Translations under genes and position numbers: made by a program
Source of the DNA: an uncultured Clostridia bacterium
GTDB taxonomy: Bacteria > Bacillota > Clostridia > Lachnospirales > Lachnospiraceae
Assembly (NCBI GenBank): GCA_948467395.1
Contig: CAOKDX010000008.1
Location: 62,001-126,000, forward strand
Length of the DNA: 64,000 nt
Direction: 5' to 3'
Part shown: piece by piece, positions 42,096 to 52,301 of the stretch
How the letters are laid out: every line of letters begins with the position of its first letter
Position numbering within the stretch: position 1 is the first letter of the stretch
The notes under the pieces: model-generated
The model's database searches: none
The model's input: only the letters and a program-made list of their open reading frames with translations
What the model was told of the DNA's origin: nothing

Positions 42096-43415
42096 TTATT
42101 TTTTCAGGGACTTTTCCTGAAGCTTATCAAATTCTGCCATGCACTGATCCACCGACGCACCCTTCAACAGCTTGCGCACGATAAGGCAGGTATTACCCCA
42201 CTGCTCTACCTTCATCGAAGCATTGGCCCCAAGAACATATATGTTCTCTTTTATCCTGTCATTCAAGGGTTTAAGGGCGGGGATACAGTCTACCTCCACA
42301 TTTTGGGATGGGGAGATAACTCTATTTGTCTCCGCATAGACCTGAAGCGCCTTATCCGAAGCGATGACATCCAGCACGCGCATGGCGTCCTCCGCATGTT
42401 CCGCCTTTGACCCGATTCCAAATCCCGTCATAGGCATCACCGGCATGGGCCCCCGGCTGCTGGGAAACCCAATCACCTGCATATTAAAATCCGGGCTGCC
42501 ATAGGCGGTATCTGAATTGGCTGCTCCCCAGTATGCCATTACAATGGGTGTCTTCTGGTCCAGGAAGTCCTGCCCCTCCCCCTCAATGGCCTCGCTAATA
42601 ATTGCTTTCTCCGGATCAATATAGCCCCTTTCCATCATTTTCTTAAGAAACTCAAATCCGGGACGCATATAATCACTGTACTTACTCTTTCCACTGTTCA
42701 GGGCCTGGATCTCCTCTTCCGTGTTTCCGCCATTATACAGATCCGCATAGGCCTGCGCCAAAACGAAGTTCTCCAGCCACCAGCGGTTTGCCCCCACCGG
42801 CGTTTCAATCCCATTCTCCTTAAATACCTTGCAGCAGGCAAGGAACTCCTCCGGCGTTTCCGGCAGCTTCAGATCATATCGATTGAACATATCCTGATTG
42901 ACGAAGAGACCATAAGCAACTACCTCCTGAGGCACTGCCACCAGCTTTCCGTCAATGGTATTCGCCGCCCTCACCACATCCCGGAGATGTTTGGCACATT
43001 CCAGTCCCGACAGATCCATAAGCTTTCCCTCTTCCCCCAGAATCCGAATGGTATCCGGGTTCAGCAGGTACAGATCATCCATATCGTTGCGCGCCCTGTC
43101 GAGAGTCACATCATCATAGGTCTTATCCCGATAATCCTCCGCCGTGTAGGTATGGTAATTTACAGTTACATCCAACTTTTCCTCCGCCATGCAGATCGTC
43201 TTATCAGTGGCATTTCTCGCCACATTCTCCGCATCGGGATCCGTTTTCTCCATAGGACTGAACAAATTGACAATCCTTTCGCTGCCCTCCTCCGGCTTCA
43301 ATAAATTTACATCCTGCTCCCCGCTCCCGGAACAGGCGGGCAGAACAATCAGTAATGCTCCCGCCAGACATGCCGCCCACAGTCTTCCTATCCTTCTCTT
43401 CCTTTTTCTCGTCAT
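42096..43415 (-). CDS. Extracellular solute-binding lipoprotein (family 1 type)
   Basis: A 439-residue lipoprotein (lipobox LPAC) of the sugar-type ABC substrate-binding family. The bilobed fold is recognisable from the N-lobe with DDLYLLNPDTIRILGEEGKL, the hinge IDGKLVAVPQEVVAYGLFVN and NRYDLKLPETPEEFLACC, and the conserved late segment PVMPMTGFGIGSKAEHAEDAM. The ATG at 43415 follows AAGGAG. No ABC permease or ATPase is nearby. It begins 10 bp after the hybrid histidine kinase stop, so it is probably co-expressed with that kinase and may present a ligand to it. The ligand is likely a carbohydrate; this is not certain. Confidence 0.85.
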   Translation of the reverse strand: MTRKRKRRIGRLWAACLAGALLIVLPACSGSGEQDVNLLKPEEGSERIVNLFSPMEKTDPDAENVARNATDKTICMAEEKLDVTVNYHTYTAEDYRDKTYDDVTLDRARNDMDDLYLLNPDTIRILGEEGKLMDLSGLECAKHLRDVVRAANTIDGKLVAVPQEVVAYGLFVNQDMFNRYDLKLPETPEEFLACCKVFKENGIETPVGANRWWLENFVLAQAYADLYNGGNTEEEIQALNSGKSKYSDYMRPGFEFLKKMMERGYIDPEKAIISEAIEGEGQDFLDQKTPIVMAYWGAANSDTAYGSPDFNMQVIGFPSSRGPMPVMPMTGFGIGSKAEHAEDAMRVLDVIASDKALQVYAETNRVISPSQNVEVDCIPALKPLNDRIKENIYVLGANASMKVEQWGNTCLIVRKLLKGASVDQCMAEFDKLQEKSLKK

Positions 43416-43425
43416 ATCCTGCTCC

Positions 43426-45639
43426 TTACACCTCATGTCCTTCCTTTGACTGCTTTATATATTGATACACCACTTTCTTTAACAGTTCTACATCTACCGG
43501 CTTCGCCAGGTGAAAATTCATCCCGGCATGCAGCGCCTCTTTCTCGTCCTCGGCAAAGGCGTTTGCCGTCATGGCGAAGATCGGAATCTCTCCGGCATCC
43601 TGGCGGTCCAGCGCCCGGATTGCCCTGGTGGCATCATAGCCATTCATCACCGGCATCTGCACATCCATAAGAATCGCATCGAATTCGCCCTCCTCCGATT
43701 CCCTAAATCGATCCAGAACCATCCTGCCATTCTCCGCAATCACACACCCTGCTCCCTCCATGGACAAAATCTCTGACAAGATCTCCGCATTGATTTCGTT
43801 ATCCTCTGCCGCGAGGAAATTGAGACCATGCAGACTGTTCTGCCCTTCCTTATCCGTGTCCGTGTCCACTCCGGGCCCTTCCGTCTGACGGCCGGACTGA
43901 TGCTCCGATATGCTCAGCTCCATGTCCACGCGGAACAAACTTCCCTTATCCACTTCACTGAATACTTCAATGGTCCCTCCCATTAATTCCACAAGGTTTT
44001 TGGTGATAGCCATTCCCAGCCCTGTGCCCTGAACCTTATTGGTCGTACTGTTCTCCGCTCTGGTGAATACGTCAAAAATGGTCTTGAGATACTCCTGGGT
44101 CATCCCGTATCCGTTATCCTCCACCTCAATGCGGATCCGCTCAAACTGGCTGGAGTGCTGCTTTAATCCAATAAATCGGAGCCAGATTCTCCCGCCCTCC
44201 TGGGTATATTTCACGGCATTGGACAGAAGGTTGATAAGAACCTGATTGATCCTGGTCTCATCCCCCACAAGATATTCATGCTCAATATCTCTTATCTCCA
44301 CATGGAATTCCTGTTGCTTCTCTCCTGCCATAGGCCGGATAATGGCGTCTATAGAATCAATCAGATCGTTCATGGCGAACTCCTCTTCCGAGAGCACTAC
44401 TTTACCGCTCTCAATCTTGGAGACCTCCAGAATATCGTTAATAAGGCTCAGCAGATGCTGTCCTGACGCCATAATTTTCTTTGTGTATTCCCGGACCTTC
44501 TCCGGGTTTTCCGCCTCTTTCGCAAGAAGGGTAGTAAAACCGATTACTGCATTCATCGGAGTGCGGATATCATGGGACATGTTCGAGAGAAACATTGTCT
44601 TGGCATTGCTGGCAAGCTGCGCCGCATGCAGCGCCTCCTTCAGCTGCTTATTGTGCTCCTCCCGCTCGGCCTCCCTCTCCCGCATGATCCTTCTGTGCTG
44701 TCTCTGGTTCCTGTAATACAAAATGCAGCACAGCATAAATGCAGCCATCATCACGGCCACAACAACAATTATATTGTAAGTAACTGTCTTTGCCTCCCGC
44801 TGAATGGCCTCCGTGGGGACATAACCGATCAGGCAGATGCTGCCGTCGTTCACCATCCAGATAAAATTCAGGCAGCTTTTGCCCCGGATATTATGATAAA
44901 ACATAAAATCCTTTTTGTTTTGCACGCAGTCTTTTATCTGGCTCTGGAGACTCTTCTCATGAATATCGTTTGCCCTGTAAAAATCCTCTAGATTCAGATG
45001 GCCGGCATTCCGTTCCCCCATGCCCTTTGGCTTCAGCACGAAACGTTCCGTCCTGGCATCCATAATATAGAGCATGGCCTGCTTATCATAAAATCCATCG
45101 GGAAGCGACTGGTCGAGGGCGTCATAGGTATACTCCACATACAGCCATCCCAGCTCCTCTCCATCCCTTTCCACCGGACACTTAATAGTATACGCCCAGG
45201 TTCCCATATAATTTACATAGGAACGGGAAACCTCCATTCCCTGCATCATCCCGCTGGGAGTAAATGCCATCCCCTTCTCGGAAAAGTCCTCTCCCATACT
45301 GGAAATTCCTTCCGTCTTCCCTGCGCGGATCAGTGAGATCTTCACCATGGTCTGGTTTTTCTGGTAGGAACGTATATATTCCTCCGGATCTTCCCATTCA
45401 GCCACCTCCTGCGCCATTAGCTTCTGAAATTCCGCCTGGTTTTTCCAGATAGTCTCTATCGTGCACTTAATCAGATCCAGGTTCTCATTGAGATTCTGGA
45501 TCGCCGCAGATGACATCTCTCTTGATATTCTCCGGGAAACAAAAAATACCACGCACCCAAAGAGACAAAAAACTATTATTATGGATAAAAGCAGGGAAAA
45601 CCGTTTGTCCGTTCCTTTTTTAATGCTGTTTTTTTTCAT
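43426..45639 (-). CDS. Hybrid sensor histidine kinase with receiver domain
   Basis: A 737-residue membrane kinase. Two membrane helices (about 14-36 and 288-308) enclose a Cache-like sensor domain outside the cell. The kinase core has the phospho-His in MSHDIRTPMNAVIGF (His at about 356), the N box INQVLINLLSNAVKYT, VEDNGYGM and GTGLGMAI. A C-terminal receiver domain follows (LAAEDNEINAEIL; phospho-Asp in AILMDVQMPVMNGYDA near 670; Lys in HLAKPVD). No separate output regulator is adjacent, so it may relay to a distant partner. It is the first gene of a unit with the solute-binding lipoprotein. Confidence 0.92.
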   Translation of the reverse strand: MKKNSIKKGTDKRFSLLLSIIIVFCLFGCVVFFVSRRISREMSSAAIQNLNENLDLIKCTIETIWKNQAEFQKLMAQEVAEWEDPEEYIRSYQKNQTMVKISLIRAGKTEGISSMGEDFSEKGMAFTPSGMMQGMEVSRSYVNYMGTWAYTIKCPVERDGEELGWLYVEYTYDALDQSLPDGFYDKQAMLYIMDARTERFVLKPKGMGERNAGHLNLEDFYRANDIHEKSLQSQIKDCVQNKKDFMFYHNIRGKSCLNFIWMVNDGSICLIGYVPTEAIQREAKTVTYNIIVVVAVMMAAFMLCCILYYRNQRQHRRIMREREAEREEHNKQLKEALHAAQLASNAKTMFLSNMSHDIRTPMNAVIGFTTLLAKEAENPEKVREYTKKIMASGQHLLSLINDILEVSKIESGKVVLSEEEFAMNDLIDSIDAIIRPMAGEKQQEFHVEIRDIEHEYLVGDETRINQVLINLLSNAVKYTQEGGRIWLRFIGLKQHSSQFERIRIEVEDNGYGMTQEYLKTIFDVFTRAENSTTNKVQGTGLGMAITKNLVELMGGTIEVFSEVDKGSLFRVDMELSISEHQSGRQTEGPGVDTDTDKEGQNSLHGLNFLAAEDNEINAEILSEILSMEGAGCVIAENGRMVLDRFRESEEGEFDAILMDVQMPVMNGYDATRAIRALDRQDAGEIPIFAMTANAFAEDEKEALHAGMNFHLAKPVDVELLKKVVYQYIKQSKEGHEV

Positions 45640-45699
45640 TCACAATCACCAGATTTTATTGCTGATCTTCATGTATACAAATAAAATTTCCGCTTATAC

Positions 45700-45729
45700 A
45701 TCATACGCTAATCCCTTTTGGATTGTCAA
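45700..45729 (-). promoter_or_regulatory. Promoter of the hybrid kinase gene
   Basis: Minus-strand TTGACA (45729-45724), 18 bp spacer and TATGAT (45705-45700). The leader to the start at 45639 is about 55 bases and A+T-rich. Confidence 0.65.
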
Positions 45730-45759
45730 TACTTTTTGCCAATAATTCACCAAGGAGCT

Positions 45760-46053
45760 TCAATTTGCGGATTTGTCATTCTGCTTTTCAATGTCTGCTT
45801 TTAACTGGACAAGAGATTCCTTTAAGGATATAGTCAAAGACTTCAAATTATTTCTATATTCCTGCATCTCCTTTTCGTCCGTGTTATCTAAAACAAATTG
45901 CAGCTCGCAGGTGCAAACAAGCCCTGCTGTGCCATCTGGTAAAACCCTGTATCTGGGAAAAGCGTGAGAGAGTCCACTGTAAAAAATAGCGTAATAAAAA
46001 ACAGAGCCAGTAAACCGTGAGGAGTTCCCACTTGCTACTGACTCTTCCTTCTT
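45760..46053 (-). pseudogene. Open frame without a start codon; possible gene remnant
   Basis: A minus-strand frame of 97 codons is open between a TAA at 46054-46056 and a TGA at 45760-45762 but offers no good start codon. Its second half reads like real protein (FPRYRVLPDGTAGLVCTCEL, then a charged helix ending LVQLKADIEKQ). The first part runs across a terminator hairpin (45991-46044), which argues against an intact gene. I do not recognise the family. The plus-strand frame over the same region is a shadow. It is most likely the 3' remnant of a gene cut by the rearrangement that also truncated the neighbouring TagF-like gene. Confidence 0.35.
45991..46044 (-). terminator. Terminator downstream of the TagF-like remnant
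   Basis: Minus-strand GAGTCAGTA (46044-46036) pairs with TACTGGCTC (46012-46004) with one G-T wobble. An inner helix GTGGG/CTCAC follows, then TGTTTTTTATT. Upstream, at 46070-46083, is a further palindrome GGGACAAATGTCCC. Confidence 0.7.
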
Positions 46054-46102
46054 TTATGGGGTATTCGGGACAAATGTCCCAAACAGATAACCCGGCGCCG
46101 GG

Positions 46103-47444
<1,342 letters not shown>

Positions 47445-47451
47445 TTACCCG

Positions 47452-47480
47452 TTGACTTTTGTCTGGAAAATCTCTATACT
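47452..47480 (+). promoter_or_regulatory. Promoter of pckA
   Basis: TTGACT (47452-47457), 17 bp spacer and TATACT (47475-47480), near consensus. The leader to the start at 47594 is about 105 bases; it contains a weak dyad (CACAGCGG / CCTGTGG region) but no recognised riboswitch. Confidence 0.8.
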
Positions 47481-47593
47481 AGAAAAAGATAGTGCCCAAC
47501 CAGCACTTTCTCACAGGAATCAGGAAAGCAAAAGGTAACTTCCACAGCGGCTCTGCCCTGTGGTAAATATATAAATACAGGAGGTTTTTTCTA

Positions 47594-49294
47594 ATGGCAA
47601 CAAAAGCAAATTACAAATTGGAAGAAATCGGTGCTGGCAAAGTCGGATTTTCCAAAACCCGTTCCATCATCGAGGCCGGTTTCTATGGCAACAACGTAGT
47701 AAAAGTAAACACACTGAAAGAAGCATACAATTTGGCAAAGAATTCACCCGGTACTATCGTGACAGACATGCCTGTCTACAGAGGCGAGGAATTCGGACTT
47801 GATACGGATGCCAAAGTTCTTCTTTTCAATGATGGAGCCGTAACCGGACGTTATGCTGCAGCACGCCGCATCAAGGGAGAACCCGGTGTGGATGACGCCA
47901 AGCTGGATAAAGTGGTTATGGATGCAATGTATAAAACCCGTTTCAAAAAGCTTTACCACGCACAGGTCTTTGTAGGACTGGATCCTGAATTTATGGTAAA
48001 GGCTCATCTTCTGATTCCGGAAGGGGAAGAGAACCTTATGTACAACTGGATGCTGAATTTCCAGTACATGAGCGATGAGTATGTTAAAATGTACAAAAAC
48101 TCCAAGGCAGTCGGCGACGGCAATGAGCCTGATATCTATATCTTTTCCGATCCGCAGTGGGCGCCTGCTCCCAGTCCGGATGTGGACTACAGCTGCCTGA
48201 GCGACGATATGACCCTGTGCTACTTCGACACAGATCAGAACTGCGCCGCCATCCTCGGAATGAAATATTTTGGCGAGCACAAGAAGGGCACGCTTACTAT
48301 GGCATGGGCCATTGCAAACCGCAACGGCTATGCTTCCTGCCACGGCGGACAGAAAGAGTACTCTCTGCCGGATGGCCGCAAATATGTAGCTTCCGTATTC
48401 GGTCTTTCCGGTTCCGGAAAATCTACCCTGACTCATGCAAAGCACAACAATAAATACGGTGACAATGCCATCACGGTTCTCCATGATGACGCTTTCATCA
48501 TTAACTCCGACACCTGTGCTTCCATCGCACTGGAGCCTACCTACTTTGACAAGACAGCCGACTATCCTACCGGATGCCCAGACAACCAGTATCTGCTGAC
48601 AGCACAGAACTGCTCCGCCACCATGGATGAGGACGGAAAGATTCAGCTTGTAACAGAAGATATCCGCAATGGCAACGGACGTGCCATTAAATCAAAGCTG
48701 TGGTCTCCGAACCGCGTTGACAAGATTAACTCCCCGGTAAATTCCATTATCTGGATTATGAAAGATCCTACCATTCCGCCGGTTGTAAAGCTGAAGGGAT
48801 CCGCTCTTGCCTCCGTAATGGGCGCTACACTGGCTACCAAAACCTCTACCGCTGAGCGTGTAAAGGCTGGTACAGACATGAACGCGCTGCGTATCGTACC
48901 TTACGCCAACCCATTCAGAACCTATCCGCTTGTACACGACTATGAGAAGTTCAAAAAGCTGGTAGAAGAGAAAAATGTAGACTGCTACATTGTAAATACC
49001 GGCGACTTCATGGGCAAAAAGGTTCAGCCAAAGGATACCCTTGGAATTCTTGAAGCAATCGTAGAAAACAAAACTGATTTCAAACAGTGGGGACCATTTG
49101 CCGATATCGAAATTATGGATTGGGAAGGCTTCGTTCCGGATCTGGATGATGCAGAGTACAAGGCAGCCCTGAAAAATGCAATGCAGAACCGTCTGGATGC
49201 CGTGGAGAAATTCTCTACGGATAAGGGTGGTTATGACAAACTTCCGGATGAGGCACTGGAGGCAATCAAAAAACTGGTTGATGCTCTGAACTAA
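47594..49294 (+). CDS. pckA: Phosphoenolpyruvate carboxykinase (ATP)
   Basis: A 566-residue cytosolic enzyme interconverting oxaloacetate and PEP with ATP/ADP; in anaerobes it often runs toward oxaloacetate to fix CO2 in succinate or aspartate formation. The kinase loop is FGLSGSGKSTLTH (about 272-284), the metal site is VLHDDAFIIN, and the ring-binding region has GATLATKTSTAERV. The N-terminal IEAGFYGNNV and GRYAAARR fit the ATP-type with longer C-terminus found in Clostridia. A strong promoter, GGAGG site and terminator frame a single-gene unit. Confidence 0.95.
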   Translation: MATKANYKLEEIGAGKVGFSKTRSIIEAGFYGNNVVKVNTLKEAYNLAKNSPGTIVTDMPVYRGEEFGLDTDAKVLLFNDGAVTGRYAAARRIKGEPGVDDAKLDKVVMDAMYKTRFKKLYHAQVFVGLDPEFMVKAHLLIPEGEENLMYNWMLNFQYMSDEYVKMYKNSKAVGDGNEPDIYIFSDPQWAPAPSPDVDYSCLSDDMTLCYFDTDQNCAAILGMKYFGEHKKGTLTMAWAIANRNGYASCHGGQKEYSLPDGRKYVASVFGLSGSGKSTLTHAKHNNKYGDNAITVLHDDAFIINSDTCASIALEPTYFDKTADYPTGCPDNQYLLTAQNCSATMDEDGKIQLVTEDIRNGNGRAIKSKLWSPNRVDKINSPVNSIIWIMKDPTIPPVVKLKGSALASVMGATLATKTSTAERVKAGTDMNALRIVPYANPFRTYPLVHDYEKFKKLVEEKNVDCYIVNTGDFMGKKVQPKDTLGILEAIVENKTDFKQWGPFADIEIMDWEGFVPDLDDAEYKAALKNAMQNRLDAVEKFSTDKGGYDKLPDEALEAIKKLVDALN

Positions 49295-49324
49295 TCTGGA
49301 TATAAGCTGAAATAACAGAACACA

Positions 49325-49370
49325 AAACGGTATAGTCCGCTGCCATGCCAGGGACTATACCGTTTTTAAA
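49325..49370 (+). terminator. Terminator of pckA
   Basis: Perfect 14 bp arms AAACGGTATAGTCC (49325-49338) and GGACTATACCGTTT (49352-49365), a 13-base loop, then a T tract. Confidence 0.92.
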
Positions 49371-49404
49371 TGCGATAGCCATTTCACTTTTTTTGGAAAT
49401 TGAC

Positions 49405-49431
49405 TAAATATTTTCCGAAAACAGCCGAAAT
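49405..49431 (+). promoter_or_regulatory. Sigma-28 (SigD/FliA)-type promoter
   Basis: TAAA (49405-49408), 15 bp, then GCCGAAAT (49424-49431), compared with the motility sigma consensus TAAA-N15-GCCGATAT. No sigma-A -10 sits at the right distance from the overlapping TTGACT. It is 88 bp before the start at 49520. Confidence 0.6.
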
Positions 49432-49519
49432 AAATGATATACATACAAATCTAAATGCCTGAGATTTCGTTTCTGATAAAGAAGCGGGTCTTATCATGGC
49501 ATAGAAAGGAAGGAATCTT

Positions 49520-50122
49520 ATGAGTGTAAATGGAATTACAGGTGTGACAAGTGCTTATGCAACCACTAACACAGCTGCTGCCACAAAAAATGCTGAGACC
49601 ACTGCTGCCAGCAGCAAGAATATGGCAGAGGATAAGGGTGTTGTTTACGAGCCGTCATCCACCAAGGCTAAGGATAGCAATTCTACTAAAGTGACCGATT
49701 ATTCTTCCATTGTAGCTAAAATGAAGCAGGAGCAGGCAAATCACAACAAGCAGCTGCAGGATCTGGTTGATAAGCTGCTGACGAAACAGGCAGACAAATA
49801 TACTTCATTGGCTGATATGTTTAAGAATATCACAGTAGATCCGGCTACCGCAGCTCAGGCACAGGAGGACATCGGCGAGGATGGCTACTGGGGAGTGAAT
49901 CAGACCAGTGACCGTCTGGTAGAGATGGCACAGGCCCTCAGCGGTGGAGATGCAGAGAAAGCAGATCTTATGATCAATGCCATCAAGAAAGGTTATGAGC
50001 AGGCTGCCAAAGCATGGGGCGGCGAATTACCGGATATCTGCCAGAAAACCGTGGACGCAGCGACAGAGAAGCTGAACAAGTGGCGCGAGAGTCTGAATGA
50101 AGCTCAGAATGTCATAGAATAA
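49520..50122 (+). CDS. Conserved protein of unknown function, putative motility regulon
   Basis: A 200-residue soluble protein without signal peptide. The first 60 residues are low complexity (Thr, Ala, Ser). A coiled-coil stretch follows (about 65-90, KMKQEQANHNKQLQDLVDKL), then a helical domain with DGYWGVNQTSDRLVEMAQAL (about 122-141) and KAWGGELPDICQKT (about 166-179). I recall proteins with the WGV-QTSDRL and WGGELP patterns mainly in flagellated bacteria, and the promoter looks like a sigma-28 type, so a role in motility is suggested but unproven. GGAAGGA precedes the ATG. Framed by its own promoter and terminator. Confidence 0.65.
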   Translation: MSVNGITGVTSAYATTNTAAATKNAETTAASSKNMAEDKGVVYEPSSTKAKDSNSTKVTDYSSIVAKMKQEQANHNKQLQDLVDKLLTKQADKYTSLADMFKNITVDPATAAQAQEDIGEDGYWGVNQTSDRLVEMAQALSGGDAEKADLMINAIKKGYEQAAKAWGGELPDICQKTVDAATEKLNKWRESLNEAQNVIE

Positions 50123-50136
50123 AAAATGCATAAGCA

Positions 50137-50170
50137 AAAACCCCCGCAGTCCGCTGCGGGGGTTTTATTT
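50137..50170 (+). terminator. Terminator, possibly bidirectional
   Basis: AAAACCCCCGCAG (50137-50149), loop TCCG, CTGCGGGGGTTTT (50154-50166). The symmetrical A and T tracts allow it to serve both this gene and the convergent DUF3794/LysM gene. Confidence 0.92.
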
Positions 50171-50183
50171 GTCGTACAAAGCA

Positions 50184-51749
50184 CTACTGTGGCGCCATCT
50201 CTTTCAGGATAAGGAGGATATCCCCCGCCTGAAGGGTGTCTGTCTCCATCTTATTGATCGACATGATAGCATCTGTGGTGGTAAAGAAACGTTTCGCTAT
50301 ATCCCAGAGCTCTTCCCCAGCCTGAACCACATAACCGATAATTCCAGGCTCACGGCTTCTTGCTTTCCAGTCTATGGGTTCGCTGTCAAAGCTCACGACG
50401 ATGGGCTCTTCAATGCGCTCAAAGGCGATAAGATCCAATGCCGCCACTGCCTTGATCTCAATCTCCTTATCACCGGTGACGCTGCCGCTGATCTGTTCCA
50501 GGGAGCCATGCAGCCAGACATTGCTACTCTCATCCATTTCCTCCGCCTCGACAAACTGTGAGAAGGGAATCACACCCTTCACTGACACAAGGGGAACCCT
50601 GTCATCCTCTGTCAGATAGAGAACACTTACATCCACAATTCCCTCCACCTGCATTCCATTTTCCCTCTGTTCTTTCGTATCAATGCGCAGCTCCCCGCTC
50701 ACATCCCATATCTGCAGGGGAACACGCCCCTCCACAGACGGAATCTTGCCGCTGATCCGGGTCCGGCTCTTATTGTGGACAATAAGATTCTCAAAGTAGG
50801 AATCTTCGAACACCGGCTGGCACTTCTCCTTCGTGGAATAAAAATCTGTCAGCAGCTCCAGCTGGTCCTGCCCGTATATCTTTATATCAAAATCAATCAC
50901 CAATTCTGCATCCAGTACCCTGCTCTCGCCGTCTTCGTCATCCTTAATCTCCAGATCGCGGCTATGTATACCTGTCATCACCTGCGCCACCATATCAGAG
51001 TCGCAGCCGCCGCAGTCAATGCGCCCCTCAATGGGTATCGTATTATCATAAAAATTGATTTCCGGGGACTCGCTCTCACTGAGATAGATCACAAACAGAT
51101 GTGCCTGGCCATCCACCTGGAGTTCATTTTCATTTACCCTGGTATCCATCTCTCCCAATCGGAAATCGGAATACAGTATCTGGCCGATGGCATCCTTCGT
51201 CCCGGGTATCTTCCACTCGTCCCGAATCCGCAGGGTATCCTTCTTAGTAAAGACCAGCCGGGATATATCCAGTGTCTTTTTCTGGAAAAAAACATTTTCC
51301 GCCTCCTCCAGATCCACTGCCCCCTCCCCGTCACAGACCGTCTCGGCAGAGACCTCCAGGGAAAAGACTGCCTTCAGCCCAAGTTTCCGGGAATTAATAA
51401 GTTCACTTCGGAGATCTTCGATGGAGGCATGCACCGTCAGTTCATCATCCCGGTCCGCACACGGCAGCGGAATCATCTCCTCAAAGGGAATGCTCCCCTT
51501 CATTTCACACACCGGCATCCCGCCGTCCACCGCATACAGTATCTGAAAAGCAAGCTCCCCCTTAATGCTGGCCTTTCCATCCAGCATCCGGGCCTCTTCC
51601 ACCTGTACATCCGCCTTCTCTTTCATAATGGACAGCGCATCCGGCTTGGCATCCGGCACATTGAAATCACGGTCAAGAGTAACCTGCCTGTTCTCCCGGC
51701 AGTTGCATTTATTCATGTGCACACGTTGTGTTATCAGTCTCAATTCCAT
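50184..51749 (-). CDS. DUF3794 and LysM domain protein (spore envelope type)
   Basis: A 521-residue protein with no signal peptide. Three to four DUF3794 repeats occupy about 35-450 (visible as VQVEEARMLDGKASIKGELA; DLEIKDDEDGESRVLDAELV; QVEGIVDVSVLYLTEDDRVP). A C-terminal LysM domain, which binds peptidoglycan, spans about 470-517 (IGYVVQAGEELWDIAKRFFT; LQAGDILLIL). DUF3794/LysM proteins such as SipL of Clostridioides bind SpoIVA on the forespore surface and are needed for spore coat assembly. SipL identity is likely but unproven. GAGGAGG precedes the ATG. It lies downstream of no close operon partner. Confidence 0.85.
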   Translation of the reverse strand: MELRLITQRVHMNKCNCRENRQVTLDRDFNVPDAKPDALSIMKEKADVQVEEARMLDGKASIKGELAFQILYAVDGGMPVCEMKGSIPFEEMIPLPCADRDDELTVHASIEDLRSELINSRKLGLKAVFSLEVSAETVCDGEGAVDLEEAENVFFQKKTLDISRLVFTKKDTLRIRDEWKIPGTKDAIGQILYSDFRLGEMDTRVNENELQVDGQAHLFVIYLSESESPEINFYDNTIPIEGRIDCGGCDSDMVAQVMTGIHSRDLEIKDDEDGESRVLDAELVIDFDIKIYGQDQLELLTDFYSTKEKCQPVFEDSYFENLIVHNKSRTRISGKIPSVEGRVPLQIWDVSGELRIDTKEQRENGMQVEGIVDVSVLYLTEDDRVPLVSVKGVIPFSQFVEAEEMDESSNVWLHGSLEQISGSVTGDKEIEIKAVAALDLIAFERIEEPIVVSFDSEPIDWKARSREPGIIGYVVQAGEELWDIAKRFFTTTDAIMSINKMETDTLQAGDILLILKEMAPQ

Positions 51750-51861
51750 TTCCTCCTCGTCCTTTTTATAACGCTCAGCGGCGTCAGTCTGGACCTGCCG
51801 TGGACGGCGTTGAGCTTACACTAAGTATATATTCCCGGACTCCCGAAAATAGAACCCGCTA

Positions 51862-51907
51862 ACACAAAAAACCATGGACTATTCCCCTTCGGAGCATGTC
51901 CATGGTT
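51862..51907 (-). terminator. Terminator of veg
   Basis: Minus-strand AACCATGGAC (51907-51898) pairs with GTCCATGGTT (51879-51870), followed by TTTTTTGTG. The 20-base loop contains GGGGAA. Confidence 0.88.
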
Positions 51908-51913
51908 CTATGA

Positions 51914-52171
51914 TCAGCCTGGCTGGCTCAGCGGCGCCAGCTTCAGCTGCACATCTTTTGTAATCACATCGGTGTAACTATAAGAGACTGTCTGGTAACT
52001 ATCCTCTGCCTCATTCTTAATCTCTACCAGAAAAATACACGGATACGTCTCAGTAATAATTCCCTCTGTCACGTCATATTTGTGACGCCCCAGATTGCTT
52101 TTTACCTGGACCCTGCTCCCCACATGCTTGGCCACCGCACGGCGGACGCTGCCCAGACTGGCATTTACCAT
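51914..52171 (-). CDS. veg: Veg protein
   Basis: An 85-residue SH3-like beta protein of the Veg family. Conserved features are the central VQVKSNLGRHKYDVTEGIIT, ETYPCIFLVEI and YQTVSYSYTDVITKDV. In B. subtilis veg is strongly expressed in growth and affects biofilm formation through the SinR/SlrR switch; the molecular role is not settled. Single gene with a strong promoter and a terminator, as expected for an abundantly expressed product. Confidence 0.93.
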   Translation of the reverse strand: MVNASLGSVRRAVAKHVGSRVQVKSNLGRHKYDVTEGIITETYPCIFLVEIKNEAEDSYQTVSYSYTDVITKDVQLKLAPLSQPG

Positions 52172-52222
52172 ATCAGTTCCCTCCGTTCCACAAAGACACG
52201 ATATATCGTATGCTACTATTAT

Positions 52223-52251
52223 AATATACCATATTTAGTGTCCTCTGTCAA
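52223..52251 (-). promoter_or_regulatory. Promoter of veg
   Basis: Minus-strand consensus TTGACA (52251-52246), 17 bp spacer and TATATT (52228-52223). It is one of the strongest promoters in the window, in line with the strong veg promoter of Bacillus. Confidence 0.8.
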
Positions 52252-52301
52252 TTTTTGGCACTCTATTAACATTATATGGAATTGGGGGACATTTATTCAC
52301 C

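Noticed and set aside
45773-45967. Plus-strand 64-residue open frame between the hybrid kinase and the TagF-like remnant
   Set aside because: It lies opposite a more protein-like minus-strand frame, has no ribosome-binding site and shows Ser/Cys-rich shadow composition.
49400-49440. Sigma-A promoter using TTGACT at 49400-49405
   Set aside because: No -10-like hexamer occurs 16-18 bp downstream, whereas a sigma-28-type pair fits with exact spacing.
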